Shown: in pieces, positions 43,571-52,943 of the stretch | Numbering within the stretch: the stretch's first letter is position 1 | How the letters are laid out: the number at the start of each line of letters is the position of its first letter | Origin: Bulleidia extructa W1219 | GTDB lineage: Bacteria > Bacillota_I > Bacilli_A > Erysipelotrichales > Erysipelotrichaceae | Direction: 5' to 3' | Assembly: GCF_000177375.1 (NCBI RefSeq) | Contig: NZ_ADFR01000003.1 | Location: 62,001 to 126,000, forward strand | DNA length: 64,000 nt | Translations under genes and position numbers: made by a program | The notes under the pieces: model-generated | Seen by the model: the letters and a program-made list of their open reading frames with translations, nothing else | Database searches by the model: none | What the model was told of the DNA's origin: nothing

Positions 43571-43825
43571 ATGTTAGTAAAGGATCTTTTAGCTTGTTAT
43601 AATCAAAATGTAGATGATGACCAAAAGGCCATTATTGTTGAAGATGATCATAAATTATTTCAAACTATTGAAATTTTAAGTCCTATTTATTTTTTGACAA
43701 AATTAAAAGAAATTTCTTACGAGGAATTATTAGCTACCTTTGGTGAACGAGAAGTTGAAAATTTTTTTGATGAGTTAGCTGATCAGCGCTTCGGAACAAC
43801 TTATTTAACGATTCGATTGAAATAA
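43571..43825 (+). CDS. Small hypothetical protein upstream of the Nudix gene
   Basis: 84 residues from ATG 43571 (AAGGGG RBS 7 nt away; ATG 43565 is too close to it). Acidic, soluble: MLVKDLLACYNQNVDDDQKA, ending YLTIRLK. Not recognised. TATAAT lies upstream at 43542-43547, so it begins an operon with the Nudix gene, which starts 2 nt after its stop. Confidence 0.55.
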   Translation: MLVKDLLACYNQNVDDDQKAIIVEDDHKLFQTIEILSPIYFLTKLKEISYEELLATFGEREVENFFDELADQRFGTTYLTIRLK

Positions 43826-43826
43826 C

Positions 43827-44243
43827 ATGAAAAAAGAAATCTCTTGTGGAGCGATTGTCTATCGAGACGATTTGAAACAAAGAAGGTTTTTGGTCATTCA
43901 TCAAGTTCAGGGTCATTGGACATTTCCAAAAGGGCATATGGAACAAGGGCAAGATGAATTCATGACGGCTAAAAGAGAAGTCTTCGAAGAAACAAATGTG
44001 AAAATACAGTTGCTTCCGGGTTTTCGAAGGGGTCATCACTATTTGGTTATGCCAAGTGTTTGGAAGAAAGTTATTTTTTTCGTAGCGAAAGCGTTGAATG
44101 GAGATTTAAAGCCTCAGTTAGAAGAAGTTTGTGAAGTGTATTGGCTTACGCAAGAAGAGGTAGAAAATATCTTAACGTATCCAAGTGATAGTACTATTTT
44201 TCAAGAAGCCATTGACTTTTTTGCTTTAGACTTTAATAATTAA
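43827..44243 (+). CDS. Nudix hydrolase, diadenosine tetraphosphatase-like
   Basis: 138 residues. Nudix box GHMEQGQDEFMTAKREVFEETNV (about 36-58, GX5EX7REUXEEXGU pattern with Thr in place of the last Gly). KKEISCGAIVYR at the N-terminus and WTFPKGHME resemble Ap4A hydrolases, which remove stress dinucleotides. Coupled to the preceding gene. Last gene before the probable transferred island. Confidence 0.85.
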   Translation: MKKEISCGAIVYRDDLKQRRFLVIHQVQGHWTFPKGHMEQGQDEFMTAKREVFEETNVKIQLLPGFRRGHHYLVMPSVWKKVIFFVAKALNGDLKPQLEEVCEVYWLTQEEVENILTYPSDSTIFQEAIDFFALDFNN

Positions 44244-44402
44244 CCCTCAAACCCCTTGAAATACAAGGGAATTTACAAGAGAATAAGTTGAATTTACTAC
44301 CAATTTACTACTTTTGAGGGAAAAGCCTTGATGTTCTGTAAAAACTCTTGCAGATAAAAGTATTCTACCACAGATAAGAAAGGTATATTGCAGGGATCAA
44401 AA
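44244..44402. other. Left border region of the 44-49 kb island
   Basis: Directly after the Nudix stop come an inverted pair CCCTCAAA (44244-44251) and TTTGAGGG (44314-44321), a small stem CCCTTG / CAAGGG, and a direct repeat of ATTTACTAC in tandem (44293-44311). Such tandem TTTACTAC words often flank tyrosine-integrase elements in Firmicutes (my recollection, not checked), but no integrase gene is present. Confidence 0.35.
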
Positions 44403-44597
44403 TTAAATAGGAAATCGTAAAAGAGGTGTTCTTTCACTTCTGTAAAGAAAGCATAAGGACACCGTTTTTTTCATACCCATGTTACGAAATAGAGGCATAT
44501 ACAGGCTTGTAATACAGGGCTTTTTGAGGGCGGTGAATTTCCTTTCTGCGTTCATAGAGGGTTTGGGAGACTTCCCAGCAAGCAAAATCTTTATCAC
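44403..44597 (-). pseudogene. 64-codon reading frame, probable mobile-element remnant
   Basis: Reads MIKILLAGKSPKPSMNAERK and ends KKTVSLCFLYRSERTPLLRF plus PI. The C-terminal motif recurs in decayed form at 22044-22121, so it derives from a dispersed family. No RBS is evident and no functional family is recognised. The remaining 44598-44875 stretch has no credible gene. Confidence 0.35.
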
Positions 44598-44875
44598 CGG
44601 AACTTCGGGAAATAGAGATTTTTTATGGAAAGGGTACCCCTTTCCTATGCTTGCTATTCCACTTATCCCTTAATCTCTACAACAACGGAAATTCACTTTT
44701 TGCCAAAGATTGCAAAGAAAAACGCTTCAATTTATATAACAGCAACGTTTATTTTGTAAGATCTGTTCAATTAGTATTTGACACATTAGATGTCTGTTTC
44801 TTCGTCTTTTTATCTCTTTTGTTTAGGCGATATCTACCCATTATCATTGGTTACTCATATCATAAAATAACCTAA

Positions 44876-45862
44876 TCACTTATTTATTATCATCTGCATT
44901 TTTTCCCTGTATTCGGTAGGCTTCATTCCTGTATGCTGTCTAAACATATCAGACAGACTGCTTATATGTTTATAACCGACCATTTCGGCAATTTGAGATA
45001 CCGGAAGTACTGTATCTCTAAGGAGATGTTCAGCATGTGTAATACGACGTGTAACAATATATTGCTGAATGCTCATCCGATATACATCCTTGAATATATA
45101 TTTCAGCTTAGCTTGGCTCATGCATGCAATTTGTGCAAGAAAATCGATCCTGATATCCGCGGCATAATGGTCGTTAATATAATTAGCCACAGATACAACG
45201 GCATCCAAATCATCATCGGGTATTAAAAATCTATGTCTAATATGTTCTTTATTCCGTTTTTTTGCTTTTTCAAGAATTATGGAAAGCGCTTCATTCACTT
45301 TGCTTTCATAAAACAACTTTGCAGATATACCGTCACCCATATAGCTTTTAATTTGGTTGAAAACCGTGACCAGTTCAGGAAAATCGGGATAGCCGTCTAT
45401 CTGTGCGAATGCTTCTGAAGGATTTTCATAAAGGTCCGGGTATTGTTCGCTTAAATATTTCTTATAGTATTCCGGCATAAAGGTAATGCTTACACTGTCT
45501 ATAGGAATTTTTTTGTGAAGTATCATACGATATTCACTCTTTTTCCCTACATATGCCTGGATTGCTCCGGATGTCAAACGGCGGTATGGTGTCAGTATTT
45601 CGCCGGAAACAGAGTAAAAATAACCGACGCAAATATATTCCGGCTGTTCAAAAGCGCAACAGGTATCTTCGTAGTGAATCTGATTCATAATGGTGATAGT
45701 CACGTATGGGTTACATTGATATACCCAGCAGTGTCCCTTTCCAAGCTCAGGATTCATTTTATAAAATTTGCCGTTCGGATTAAACCCGGGCAAGGGTTCA
45801 CACGGAATAACGCCTCTGTCCGCAAAAATATCCTTGTACATTTTTTCTAATTGCCCGCTCAT
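44876..45862 (-). CDS. AraC-family transcriptional regulator
   Basis: 328 residues. The C-terminal AraC domain (about 222-324) has two helix-turn-helix units: IRIDFLAQIACMSQAKLKYIFK and VSQIAEMVGYKHISSLSDMFRQHTGMKPTEYR. The N-terminal part (about 1-180) is an undefined sensor domain, Cys- and Tyr-rich (GHCWVYQCNPYVTI; DTCCAFEQPEYICVGYFY). Divergent from the nitroreductase operon, so it is its likely activator. Base and codon use (more GCG, CCG, GAT-ATC) is richer in G+C than the neighbours, in keeping with transfer. Confidence 0.88.
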   Translation of the reverse strand: MSGQLEKMYKDIFADRGVIPCEPLPGFNPNGKFYKMNPELGKGHCWVYQCNPYVTITIMNQIHYEDTCCAFEQPEYICVGYFYSVSGEILTPYRRLTSGAIQAYVGKKSEYRMILHKKIPIDSVSITFMPEYYKKYLSEQYPDLYENPSEAFAQIDGYPDFPELVTVFNQIKSYMGDGISAKLFYESKVNEALSIILEKAKKRNKEHIRHRFLIPDDDLDAVVSVANYINDHYAADIRIDFLAQIACMSQAKLKYIFKDVYRMSIQQYIVTRRITHAEHLLRDTVLPVSQIAEMVGYKHISSLSDMFRQHTGMKPTEYREKMQMIINK

Positions 45863-46034
45863 AAAGTTATATTTTCTCCATTCGATAAATAGTTTATGCT
45901 AATAGCTAATTATTGTCATCTTTCATTGACGCTAAAGATATGAATAAATAATATAAAAAATAGGTTAGATTCGACTAATTTAATTATATATTAGGCAAAA
46001 TAAGTTTGCAAAATTTTTGCGTGAGGAGGTAAAA

Positions 46035-46799
46035 ATGAAAATCGAAGAATATCTTTCCGCTATGAAAAAAAGATGCTCCCGCAGAAAGTATACAAATAGA
46101 CCTATTGATTCCAAGTATGTGAAACAGCTTGAAGATATCATTGCTTTGTTCAACAAAGAATCCGGACTTAATATAAAATTAGTCATTGGAAGCGGAGCGG
46201 AACTTTTTAACGGATTCCGAAAAAGCTATGGTTTATTTGTAGGTGTTCAGAACTACATTGCTATGATTGGCAACAAAGATCTTCCTGACCGTATGGAGAA
46301 AGTGGGTCGTTATGGTGAAAAAATAATTCTTGAAGCGACCGCAATGGGATTATCTAGTTGTTGGGTAGGAACCAGTTATGACAAAAAAGCAGCGACGACA
46401 TTGTGTAGAGCGAACGACACATTAGACTGTGTGATAGCAATCGGATATTCAGATGAAAAACATTCACTTAAAGAACGAATGATGGAATATGGTATGAACA
46501 GGCAGAGTAAAGCTAAGGAAGCTTTAATAGAAACAGAAGCGCCTTTGCCGGAGTGGTTTAACCATGGTATGGATGCCGTTTATCTTGCCCCTACTGCAAG
46601 AAATTTACGCCCCTTTGTATTCAAATATAAAGATGGACAGGTAACTGCTTCCATTACAGTGCCGACAGAAACTGCGATGATTGATCTTGGAATTGCTAAA
46701 TTACATTTTGAATTAGGAGCAGGGGGTGGAAGCTGGGAGTATGGAAACGGCAGTTATTATTGTTTTGATGATAAACGGAAGGAAAGTGATAAGCAATGA
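46035..46799 (+). CDS. Nitroreductase-family flavoprotein
   Basis: 254 residues from ATG 46035 (GAGGAGGT RBS). FMN-dependent oxidoreductase of the TM-nitroreductase type: MKKRCSRRKYTNRPID (FMN-phosphate-binding Arg cluster, about 11-26), ILEATAMGLSSCWVGTS (about 108) and APTARNLRPFVFKY (about 188, second half). It could reduce nitroaromatics or quinones. Its stop overlaps the ferredoxin gene start (ATGA at 46796). The 45863-46034 spacer is A/T-rich and should hold the AraC sites. Confidence 0.85.
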   Translation: MKIEEYLSAMKKRCSRRKYTNRPIDSKYVKQLEDIIALFNKESGLNIKLVIGSGAELFNGFRKSYGLFVGVQNYIAMIGNKDLPDRMEKVGRYGEKIILEATAMGLSSCWVGTSYDKKAATTLCRANDTLDCVIAIGYSDEKHSLKERMMEYGMNRQSKAKEALIETEAPLPEWFNHGMDAVYLAPTARNLRPFVFKYKDGQVTASITVPTETAMIDLGIAKLHFELGAGGGSWEYGNGSYYCFDDKRKESDKQ

Positions 46800-47662
46800 A
46801 AGTCGTTTTTATTGTATTTAGTCCATCAGGACATACACTCATTGCGGCACAAAAATTCATGCATTTGCTTGAAAATAATGGAATTTCCTGTCATATGATC
46901 AATATCACAAAAAACGATAAGTATATTCAGGACTTCACAATTACAAAAACACTGGTTAATGATCTTGGAGAACATCATTTGTTAATTCCCTGTGCTCCGG
47001 TATATGCCGGACATTGTGAGCAAAATATGCTCAGGACAATACGGGCACTTCCTCGGGAAAAGGAAAAACAGATTCCTGCGATTCCACTTGTGACCTATGG
47101 GGGAGTGCACAGCAGTGTTGCACTGGAAGAAATGGGTAAAGCGCTTAATGGCAGAGGATATATTCCGATTATGGGCATTAAGATTGCTGCGGAGCATACT
47201 TTGACAGCAACTTTCAAAAAACGGATCAATCCAAATCTGCCGGGAAAAGTTGAGGATCAAATCCTTGCAGAAGCGGCAAAAATAACAGAAAAGGTTGTAA
47301 ATGACAAGATAGCTGTGGTCAATGTAAGAAAGAAATTTGCATATGCACCGTTTATGAAACGCATTATGTTCCGCATTTTCAGCCAAGAAAAAATTCATGG
47401 AAAATATAAGAAAGTTACAATCAATACAGAAAAATGCATTGGTTGTAAACGATGTGTTGCAGCTTGTCCTGTCAATATGTTTGCATATATTGATAACACC
47501 ATACAAATGGTTCGTGAACCTAAGCATTGTATTTTATGTGCCGAGTGTTATCATCAATGTCCTGTAAAAGCCGTTATACATCCATATATTGAAGTTGCAC
47601 GAAAGAGACTTTCGAATGGTTTTGCAGAGCTTGAAAACCCACAATCTGAAATTTATCGATAA
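46796..47662 (+). CDS. EFR1-family flavodoxin/ferredoxin fusion
   Basis: 288 residues. The N-terminal flavodoxin-like domain (about 1-170) has the SPSGHT phosphate loop. The C-terminal ferredoxin domain has two [4Fe-4S] motifs: CIGCKRCVAACP (about 221) and CILCAECYHQCP (about 249). EFR1 proteins are low-potential electron carriers; here it would pass electrons to the adjacent nitroreductase (inference from coupling). Middle gene of the AraC-controlled operon. Confidence 0.85.
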   Translation: MKVVFIVFSPSGHTLIAAQKFMHLLENNGISCHMINITKNDKYIQDFTITKTLVNDLGEHHLLIPCAPVYAGHCEQNMLRTIRALPREKEKQIPAIPLVTYGGVHSSVALEEMGKALNGRGYIPIMGIKIAAEHTLTATFKKRINPNLPGKVEDQILAEAAKITEKVVNDKIAVVNVRKKFAYAPFMKRIMFRIFSQEKIHGKYKKVTINTEKCIGCKRCVAACPVNMFAYIDNTIQMVREPKHCILCAECYHQCPVKAVIHPYIEVARKRLSNGFAELENPQSEIYR

Positions 47663-47737
47663 AACTGATATTCACTAAACATAAAATGGAAAAATTATGC
47701 CATAAGCAATTATAAATTAAAGAAAGGATAAATTACT

Positions 47738-48741
47738 ATGATTAACAAAGCAAATATTTATGAACAACTTACAGCACTACCGTATCTCACCGCTTATCAG
47801 CAACTGATACAGGGTGCCATCGAATTAGATGTCTTTTCTAATTTAGAAAAGCCTATTACCACAAAAGAGCTATCTAAAAAAATGAACTGGAATGAAGGCA
47901 ACACCTTCAATCTTTTGAAAGGTTTGTACAGTCTTGGTTATCTTGAGCGAAAAGGAGATACATTTTGTAATATGCCGGAAACTTCAAAATATCTTGTTAA
48001 GGGGAAGCCTGCATATATGGGAAGTATGTTAGCATTTTTCTGCAATAATCAAGGAATGAGCCTTGGAAACGTAGCACAGCAAGTGAAAGAAGGTCCTAAA
48101 CCGCAGGAACAGACACAGCAGTCTATGGATTTTGCATCTTATGGCGATGCGATGCGTGATGCTCAATCAGGGATACGTCAATATGAACTGTTAGAAATTC
48201 TTCGATTCCTTCCTGAGTATAAATCTATTCACAAAATATTGGATTTGGGCTGCGGTGCAGGTTGTCTTGGAATTGCAGTTATACAGGACGTAAGCAATCG
48301 TACGGGCGTTCTTTTTGACAGATCGGATATGCAGCCACTTATCGAAGAAAGTGTGGCGCTTTCCGATATGCAAGACAGCGTTTCAGTCAAAACCGGAGAC
48401 TTTATAAACGATGATATTGGCAGCGGATATGATCTAATCATCTGCTCATCCATTATGTTATTCGCCATTGCAGGCGGTGCAAATTTCTTTGCAAAGTTAA
48501 AAAAGCATTAAATCCCGGTGGTGTAGTTGTATGTTTAAATGAAGGAATTGAACCGGATTATTCCGGACCATGGGACATGATTTTAGGCTATATGGCATTT
48601 AATTTACAAGGAATGCCTATGGGTGTAATAAAAGGTCAGATTGCTGATGCAGCAAAAGCCGGAGGGTTTCATTCTGTAGAAAATCACAGCGTGCTTCTCA
48701 GTACCGGAATGCACGATATCAATATTTTGAGAATTGAATAA
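47738..48741 (+). CDS. O-methyltransferase-like SAM enzyme split by a -1 frameshift at a slippery site
   Basis: The first frame (47738-48511) encodes a winged-helix dimerisation domain (about 1-95: QGAIELDVFSNLEKPITTKE) and the first half of a class I SAM fold (HKILDLGCGAGCLGIAV, glycine-rich SAM loop about 168-178). After KLKKH it stops at 48509-48511. The -1 frame continues without interruption as ALNPGGVVVCLNEGIEPDYS, the rest of the methyltransferase fold, to 48741. Resembles acetylserotonin-type O-methyltransferases. RBS AAAGGAT. Full length would be 334 residues. See slippery site. Confidence 0.8.
48499..48505 (+). other. A AAA AAG slippery heptamer at the frame junction
   Basis: The zero-frame codons TTA AAA AAG give the classical bacterial -1 slippery heptamer of dnaX and IS elements. 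A -1 slip makes the next codon GCA, exactly the continuing methyltransferase frame. The zero-frame stop is only 2 codons downstream. A one-base deletion from a seven-A run is the alternative. Confidence 0.6.
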
Positions 48742-48901
48742 AAGATTGAATTTGTGATTTTTATGAAGAGTTTTTTAAGAAGCAAGAGCAAGCCGCCGGT
48801 TTCATTTTATGAATGAAAAAGCGGAAGTTCAAATTAGGTCATAGCTTACGAAAAGCGGCGGTATCAAAGGAGATATCGTCGTGTTCATTTTTCGTTATCT
48901 T

Positions 48902-48931
48902 AAAAAGAAAAGGAATAATCCTTTTCTTTTT
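48902..48931. terminator. Bidirectional terminator between the island and pepD
   Basis: 13-bp perfect stem AAAAAGAAAAGGA / TCCTTTTCTTTTT with a 4-nt loop. Between 48742 and 48900 no intact gene is visible; the sequence is G+C-richer than the flanks and looks like further remnant of the transferred segment. Confidence 0.85.
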
Positions 48932-48966
48932 CATATGTGAACCAGTGATGATATTTTAAAAATAAT

Positions 48967-50439
48967 TTAAGCATCAGATCTGGAAAAGCCGTTTTTCATT
49001 AAGCAACTGGCTGTATATAAAACTTTATCTAATGTAAAATTAGTCTCTTTTTTAACCATTTCAGCGATGATTTCATTCGCTTCTTGTAATAATTCCACTT
49101 TCTTTTCAGATAAATATTGCTGATCAGTTTGATGAATCAAGAAATGTCCTTTGGATTGGACGCTATTTTGATAGCGTTCGATATGATTAGCTGTTTCCGC
49201 AAAATGAGCATCACTTAAAGCACCAATGATACGATTGACCCAATAGAAGTTTTCGGTGGTGACTTCAGCTGTGGTATTAGCTAAATAGTCAGGCGTTTTT
49301 TCAATATTGGTATAGAAAGGTACAAAGGCATTGAAAACATTGGATCCATAACAAATCCATTCTAAAGAGCGATTTTCTTTCGGCATATAAGGACGAATCT
49401 GAGTACAAGATAAAAAGTTATTTCGATTAATGCCGATGGGACGATATTTCCCCCTTAATCGTGGATCAGCGTGTTGGTTGTAAGGATCAAAATCGGTACC
49501 TTGATAGTGATAGGAAAGAGAATATTTCACATCTTCAATCGTGATTTTCCTTTCCGGTTTCAAAGAAAAAGGTAGATTATCCATTTCTGGTGTGTAATCC
49601 GCATGTTCTCCTTCCCATTTATAAGTGGTTGGATTGAAATACTTCAACATCATCCAAGCCCTTGGAGTGTTGTAAACATGATCCGCATCAGAATGAGACC
49701 CAAAGGCCCATCTTGGATTAAAGTTTCCATCCAGAGATAGGTCTAAGAAATGATTTGTGACGAAGTCTTTTAAATCGGATGAACATAGATAATTCTTTTG
49801 AGCTCCATAAGCATCTTCAAAGTCAAAATGGTCAATTCCCAATTGGTTTGGCATGACCACATATTGATCATCCGGAACACGAATAGCCATCCAATGGTGA
49901 CCGCCAATGGTTTCTAACCACCAGATTTCATCTATATCTTGAAAGGCAATCCCATTCATTTCGTAAGTTCCATAAGTTTCCAATAAAGAACCTAAACGCA
50001 ATACACCTTCTCGAGCGGAATGAATATAGGGAAGTGTTAAAGTGACGATATCTTCTTCTCCAATTCCACCAATGACTTCCGGATGATCTTGGGTTGCTTC
50101 TTTATATTCGACAAGAGGATCTGCAGATAAAACAAGCTCATTAGAAGTAATGGTTTCAGTAGCTGTCATGGCGACATTTTCAGCGTTAACACCGGCTGCT
50201 GCCCAAATGCCAATTTTTCCTAAGGCATCCGGCATAGCGGTATAGCGCATAGGATTATCCGGTAATTCAATCTCCACATGAGATAGAACTGATTTGTATT
50301 TTCTTGGCTGTTCTTCTGGATGAATGACCACAAATTTTTTGGCTGTGAATTCTCCAGAAGGGGAATCTTCATTACGAGCGATGAAAGTAGATCCATCATA
50401 GCTGGCTTTTTTACCAACTAAAAGAGTTGTACATGGCAT
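48967..50439 (-). CDS. pepD: C69-family dipeptidase
   Basis: 490 residues. N-terminal nucleophile hydrolase: after removal of MP, Cys3 (MPCTTLLVGKKAS) is the nucleophile. RNEDSPSGEFTAKKF (about 22), GIWAAAGVNAENVAMTATETI (about 76) and IAFQDIDEIWWLETIGGHHW (about 166) are typical of PepD dipeptidases, which cleave broad dipeptides in the cytoplasm. Preceded by GGAGAT. Monocistronic. Confidence 0.92.
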   Translation of the reverse strand: MPCTTLLVGKKASYDGSTFIARNEDSPSGEFTAKKFVVIHPEEQPRKYKSVLSHVEIELPDNPMRYTAMPDALGKIGIWAAAGVNAENVAMTATETITSNELVLSADPLVEYKEATQDHPEVIGGIGEEDIVTLTLPYIHSAREGVLRLGSLLETYGTYEMNGIAFQDIDEIWWLETIGGHHWMAIRVPDDQYVVMPNQLGIDHFDFEDAYGAQKNYLCSSDLKDFVTNHFLDLSLDGNFNPRWAFGSHSDADHVYNTPRAWMMLKYFNPTTYKWEGEHADYTPEMDNLPFSLKPERKITIEDVKYSLSYHYQGTDFDPYNQHADPRLRGKYRPIGINRNNFLSCTQIRPYMPKENRSLEWICYGSNVFNAFVPFYTNIEKTPDYLANTTAEVTTENFYWVNRIIGALSDAHFAETANHIERYQNSVQSKGHFLIHQTDQQYLSEKKVELLQEANEIIAEMVKKETNFTLDKVLYTASCLMKNGFSRSDA

Positions 50440-50525
50440 TATATGATCTCCTATCTAGTGTTTAACTTACACAATATATCTAGGGCAATTATAATATGGC
50501 ATGAACGAGAAAGACAAATGAAAAG

Positions 50526-50654
50526 TCAGTTAAAACCGGGATAATCTTCAATATCAACAGTGGTTTTACTGACTATCATCACATGATCTGTTTCTAAGAT
50601 TTCATCATCCTTATCAACAGCGATGACAATGTTATAGATAAGTATGATTGTTTT
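50526..50654 (-). pseudogene. Open-frame remnant with protein-like C-terminus
   Basis: Between a TAA at 50657-50655 and a TGA at 50528-50526 the frame reads NIVIAVDKDDEILETDHVMI and ends DIEDYPGFN, which looks like genuine coding sequence, yet no suitable start codon or RBS is present. The ends also form a long imperfect hairpin (AGTCAGTTAAAACC with GGTTTTACTGACT). Not recognised. The rest of 50440-50705 appears empty. Confidence 0.3.
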
Positions 50655-50705
50655 TTAGCACATTTCTTCTATTCAATTGCCCACTTTTTGAAGTTATAAT
50701 TTAGT

Positions 50706-52646
50706 TTAATATAACTTTGCTCCGGCAGGGATATGATGATCCACCATTAAGACATGGAGTACTTCTTCGTTATTTTCCATGTGCAAAGCAGAGAGAATCA
50801 TTCCGCAAGACTCAATACCCATCATTTTACGACTAGGAAGATTGGTAATCGCAATTAAAGTTTTGCCAATTAATTCTTCCGGATCATAGTACATACGGAT
50901 ACCGGATAAAATAATACGATCTTCTCCACTTCCATCGTCTAAAGTAAACTTTAAGAGTTTATTGGATTTAGGGACAGTTTCACAGGCTTTTACTTTAACG
51001 GCTCTAAAATCTGACTTGGAGAAGGTATCAAAATCCACTTCTTCTTTAAAAAGAGGTTCGATCTGGACATTGGAAAAATCAATTTTTTCATTGGATATCG
51101 AGAATTCTTCGTTTTCTTTGGAATTGGCTAACTTCTTTCCTTCGGATCCTAAAGGTTTCATGGTCGGGAATAAAAGAACATCACGAATGGAGTCATTTCC
51201 CGTTAGTAACATGACAAAACGATCAATCCCAAAGCCGATACCGCCGGTTGGTGGAAGGCCATATTCCAAAGCTTCAACATAATCTTGATCCATTTCCGAA
51301 GCTTCTTCATCTCCTGCTTCCTTGGCAGCTAATTGATCTAAGAAACGTTGTTTTTGATCAATTGGATCATTTAATTCCGAGAAAGCATTGTTCATTTCAA
51401 TTCCCATGATGCTTAATTCAAAACGTTCTGTAAAACGAGGATCTTTACCTTTTTTGGCTAATGGGGAAACTTCAATCGGGTGTCCCCAAATAAAGGTTGG
51501 TTGTTCAATCTTATTTTCACAGAATGCTTCAAAGAATAAGCTGATGATATGACCAACACTCTTTTGGTGTTCTTCTACTTCGATGTGATGTTCTTTGGCT
51601 AATTGAAGAGCTTCTTCAACAGACATTTCTTTCCAAAAATCAATACCGGTGCATTCTTTGACAGCATCAACCATGTTCCACTTCTTAAATGGAGCCTTCA
51701 AGGAAATGGTTTTCCCCATGAACTCAAAATCGGTCTTACCGAAGACTTCCATCGCTACCGTTTCATAAAGACCTTCTGTCAAATCCATCATGCCTTGCAT
51801 ATCGGAATAAGCGCAATACGCTTCCATGGTGGTAAATTCAGGATTATGTTTTAAGTCCATTCCTTCATTACGGAAAATACGACCAATTTCATATACCCGT
51901 TCCAATCCGCCAACGATTAACCTTTTTAACGGTAATTCTGTGGCAATACGCAAATAGAAATCACGATCAAGGGCATTGTGATGAGTGATAAAAGGGCGGG
52001 CAGAGGCACCTGTTAATAGTGGTTGTAAAACAGGGGTTTCTACTTCAATATACCCTTGGGAATCCATGTAATGACGAATGGCGGAAATGATCTTCGGTCT
52101 TAAAATCGCTACTTTTCTTGATTCATCATTGGTGATCAAATCTAAATAACGACGACGGTATCTTTCTTCCTTATCTTGTAGACCATGAAATTTATCCGGC
52201 AAAGGTCGAAGAGCTTTGGTTAAATGAGTGTATTCATGAGCTTCAATGGATAGTTCACCGGTTTGTGTTTTCATGATGGTACCTTTGACACCGATGATAT
52301 CGCCTAGATCACTTTTTTTGAATAATTCATAGATTTCTTCACCAATAATGCGTTGATTCATAACGATTTGAATCCGCCCTGTCTTATCTAATAAAGAGAT
52401 GAACCCCATTTTACCCATTCTGCGTTTCATCATGATACGACCGGCTACGGTTGTTTCAACTTTTTTTTCTTCCAATTCTTCTTTGGTTTTGGAACCATAT
52501 AAATCCTTAATGTCTTGAGCATGGGATTCTTGATGAAAACCTTGACCAAAAGGCGCAATGCCTTGTTCGACTAAAGCGTTCATTTTATCTAGACGCGCTT
52601 GCATTTGGTCATTTAATGGTAATTCTGGTTGTTGATTGTTTGCCAT
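50706..52646 (-). CDS. lysS: Lysyl-tRNA synthetase (class II) with fused C-terminal tRNA-binding domain
   Basis: 646 residues against about 490-500 for standard LysS. Order: OB-fold anticodon domain (about 55-165, [20 protein letters not shown]), class II core with motif 1, motif 2 [20 protein letters not shown] (about 265) and motif 3 [17 protein letters not shown] (about 468). An acidic linker follows. From about 540 there is an EMAP-II/Trbp111-like domain ([41 protein letters not shown]). That module raises tRNA affinity in MetRS and free Trbp proteins. RBS AAGGAGG. Regulated by the T-box upstream. Confidence 0.92.
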   Translation of the reverse strand: MANNQQPELPLNDQMQARLDKMNALVEQGIAPFGQGFHQESHAQDIKDLYGSKTKEELEEKKVETTVAGRIMMKRRMGKMGFISLLDKTGRIQIVMNQRIIGEEIYELFKKSDLGDIIGVKGTIMKTQTGELSIEAHEYTHLTKALRPLPDKFHGLQDKEERYRRRYLDLITNDESRKVAILRPKIISAIRHYMDSQGYIEVETPVLQPLLTGASARPFITHHNALDRDFYLRIATELPLKRLIVGGLERVYEIGRIFRNEGMDLKHNPEFTTMEAYCAYSDMQGMMDLTEGLYETVAMEVFGKTDFEFMGKTISLKAPFKKWNMVDAVKECTGIDFWKEMSVEEALQLAKEHHIEVEEHQKSVGHIISLFFEAFCENKIEQPTFIWGHPIEVSPLAKKGKDPRFTERFELSIMGIEMNNAFSELNDPIDQKQRFLDQLAAKEAGDEEASEMDQDYVEALEYGLPPTGGIGFGIDRFVMLLTGNDSIRDVLLFPTMKPLGSEGKKLANSKENEEFSISNEKIDFSNVQIEPLFKEEVDFDTFSKSDFRAVKVKACETVPKSNKLLKFTLDDGSGEDRIILSGIRMYYDPEELIGKTLIAITNLPSRKMMGIESCGMILSALHMENNEEVLHVLMVDHHIPAGAKLY

Positions 52647-52867
52647 AAAACCTCCTTAAAACAACAAAAGCTCCTCGTTTAGGGACGAAGAGCTTATTCG
52701 TGGTACCAACCCTAATTTACGGAATGAATCCGCCTATTTAGTCAAAAGTATCGTGTTTCACCGGTTCACTCCGGAGTCTTTAACACATAAAACTCCCCTT
52801 GTCTAACTTCCACCATCATAGACTCGCTGAAAGGTTCTGCTTTAAGGCCTTCTCCATCACTGTGTAC
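52647..52867 (-). promoter_or_regulatory. T-box leader of lysS (uncharged tRNA sensor)
   Basis: Conserved T-box sequence AATTAGGGTTGGTACCACG on the minus strand (52717-52699), followed by a terminator stem AGCTCTTCGTCCC...ACGAGGAGCT with T-rich tail, close to the lysS start. Upstream are the Stem I hallmark AGCGAGTC...GATGGTG and a long variable region. The lysine specificity is inferred from the downstream gene; I did not fix the specifier codon with certainty. Confidence 0.9.
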
Positions 52868-52873
52868 GGTCAT

Positions 52874-52902
52874 ATTCTACAATTGATTTCATTTCATTTC
52901 AA
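52874..52902 (-). promoter_or_regulatory. Promoter of the T-box/lysS transcript
   Basis: Minus-strand TTGAAA (52902-52897), 17-bp spacer, TAGAAT (52879-52874); the transcript would begin near 52867. Confidence 0.78.
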
Positions 52903-52943
52903 TTCCTATTTAATGGTATAATGCAAAAAACAAGGAGGTATCT

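Noticed and set aside
50526-50577. Hairpin as a terminator for lysS or pepD
   Set aside because: It lacks a T-run on the relevant side, and its arms coincide with a protein-like reading frame.
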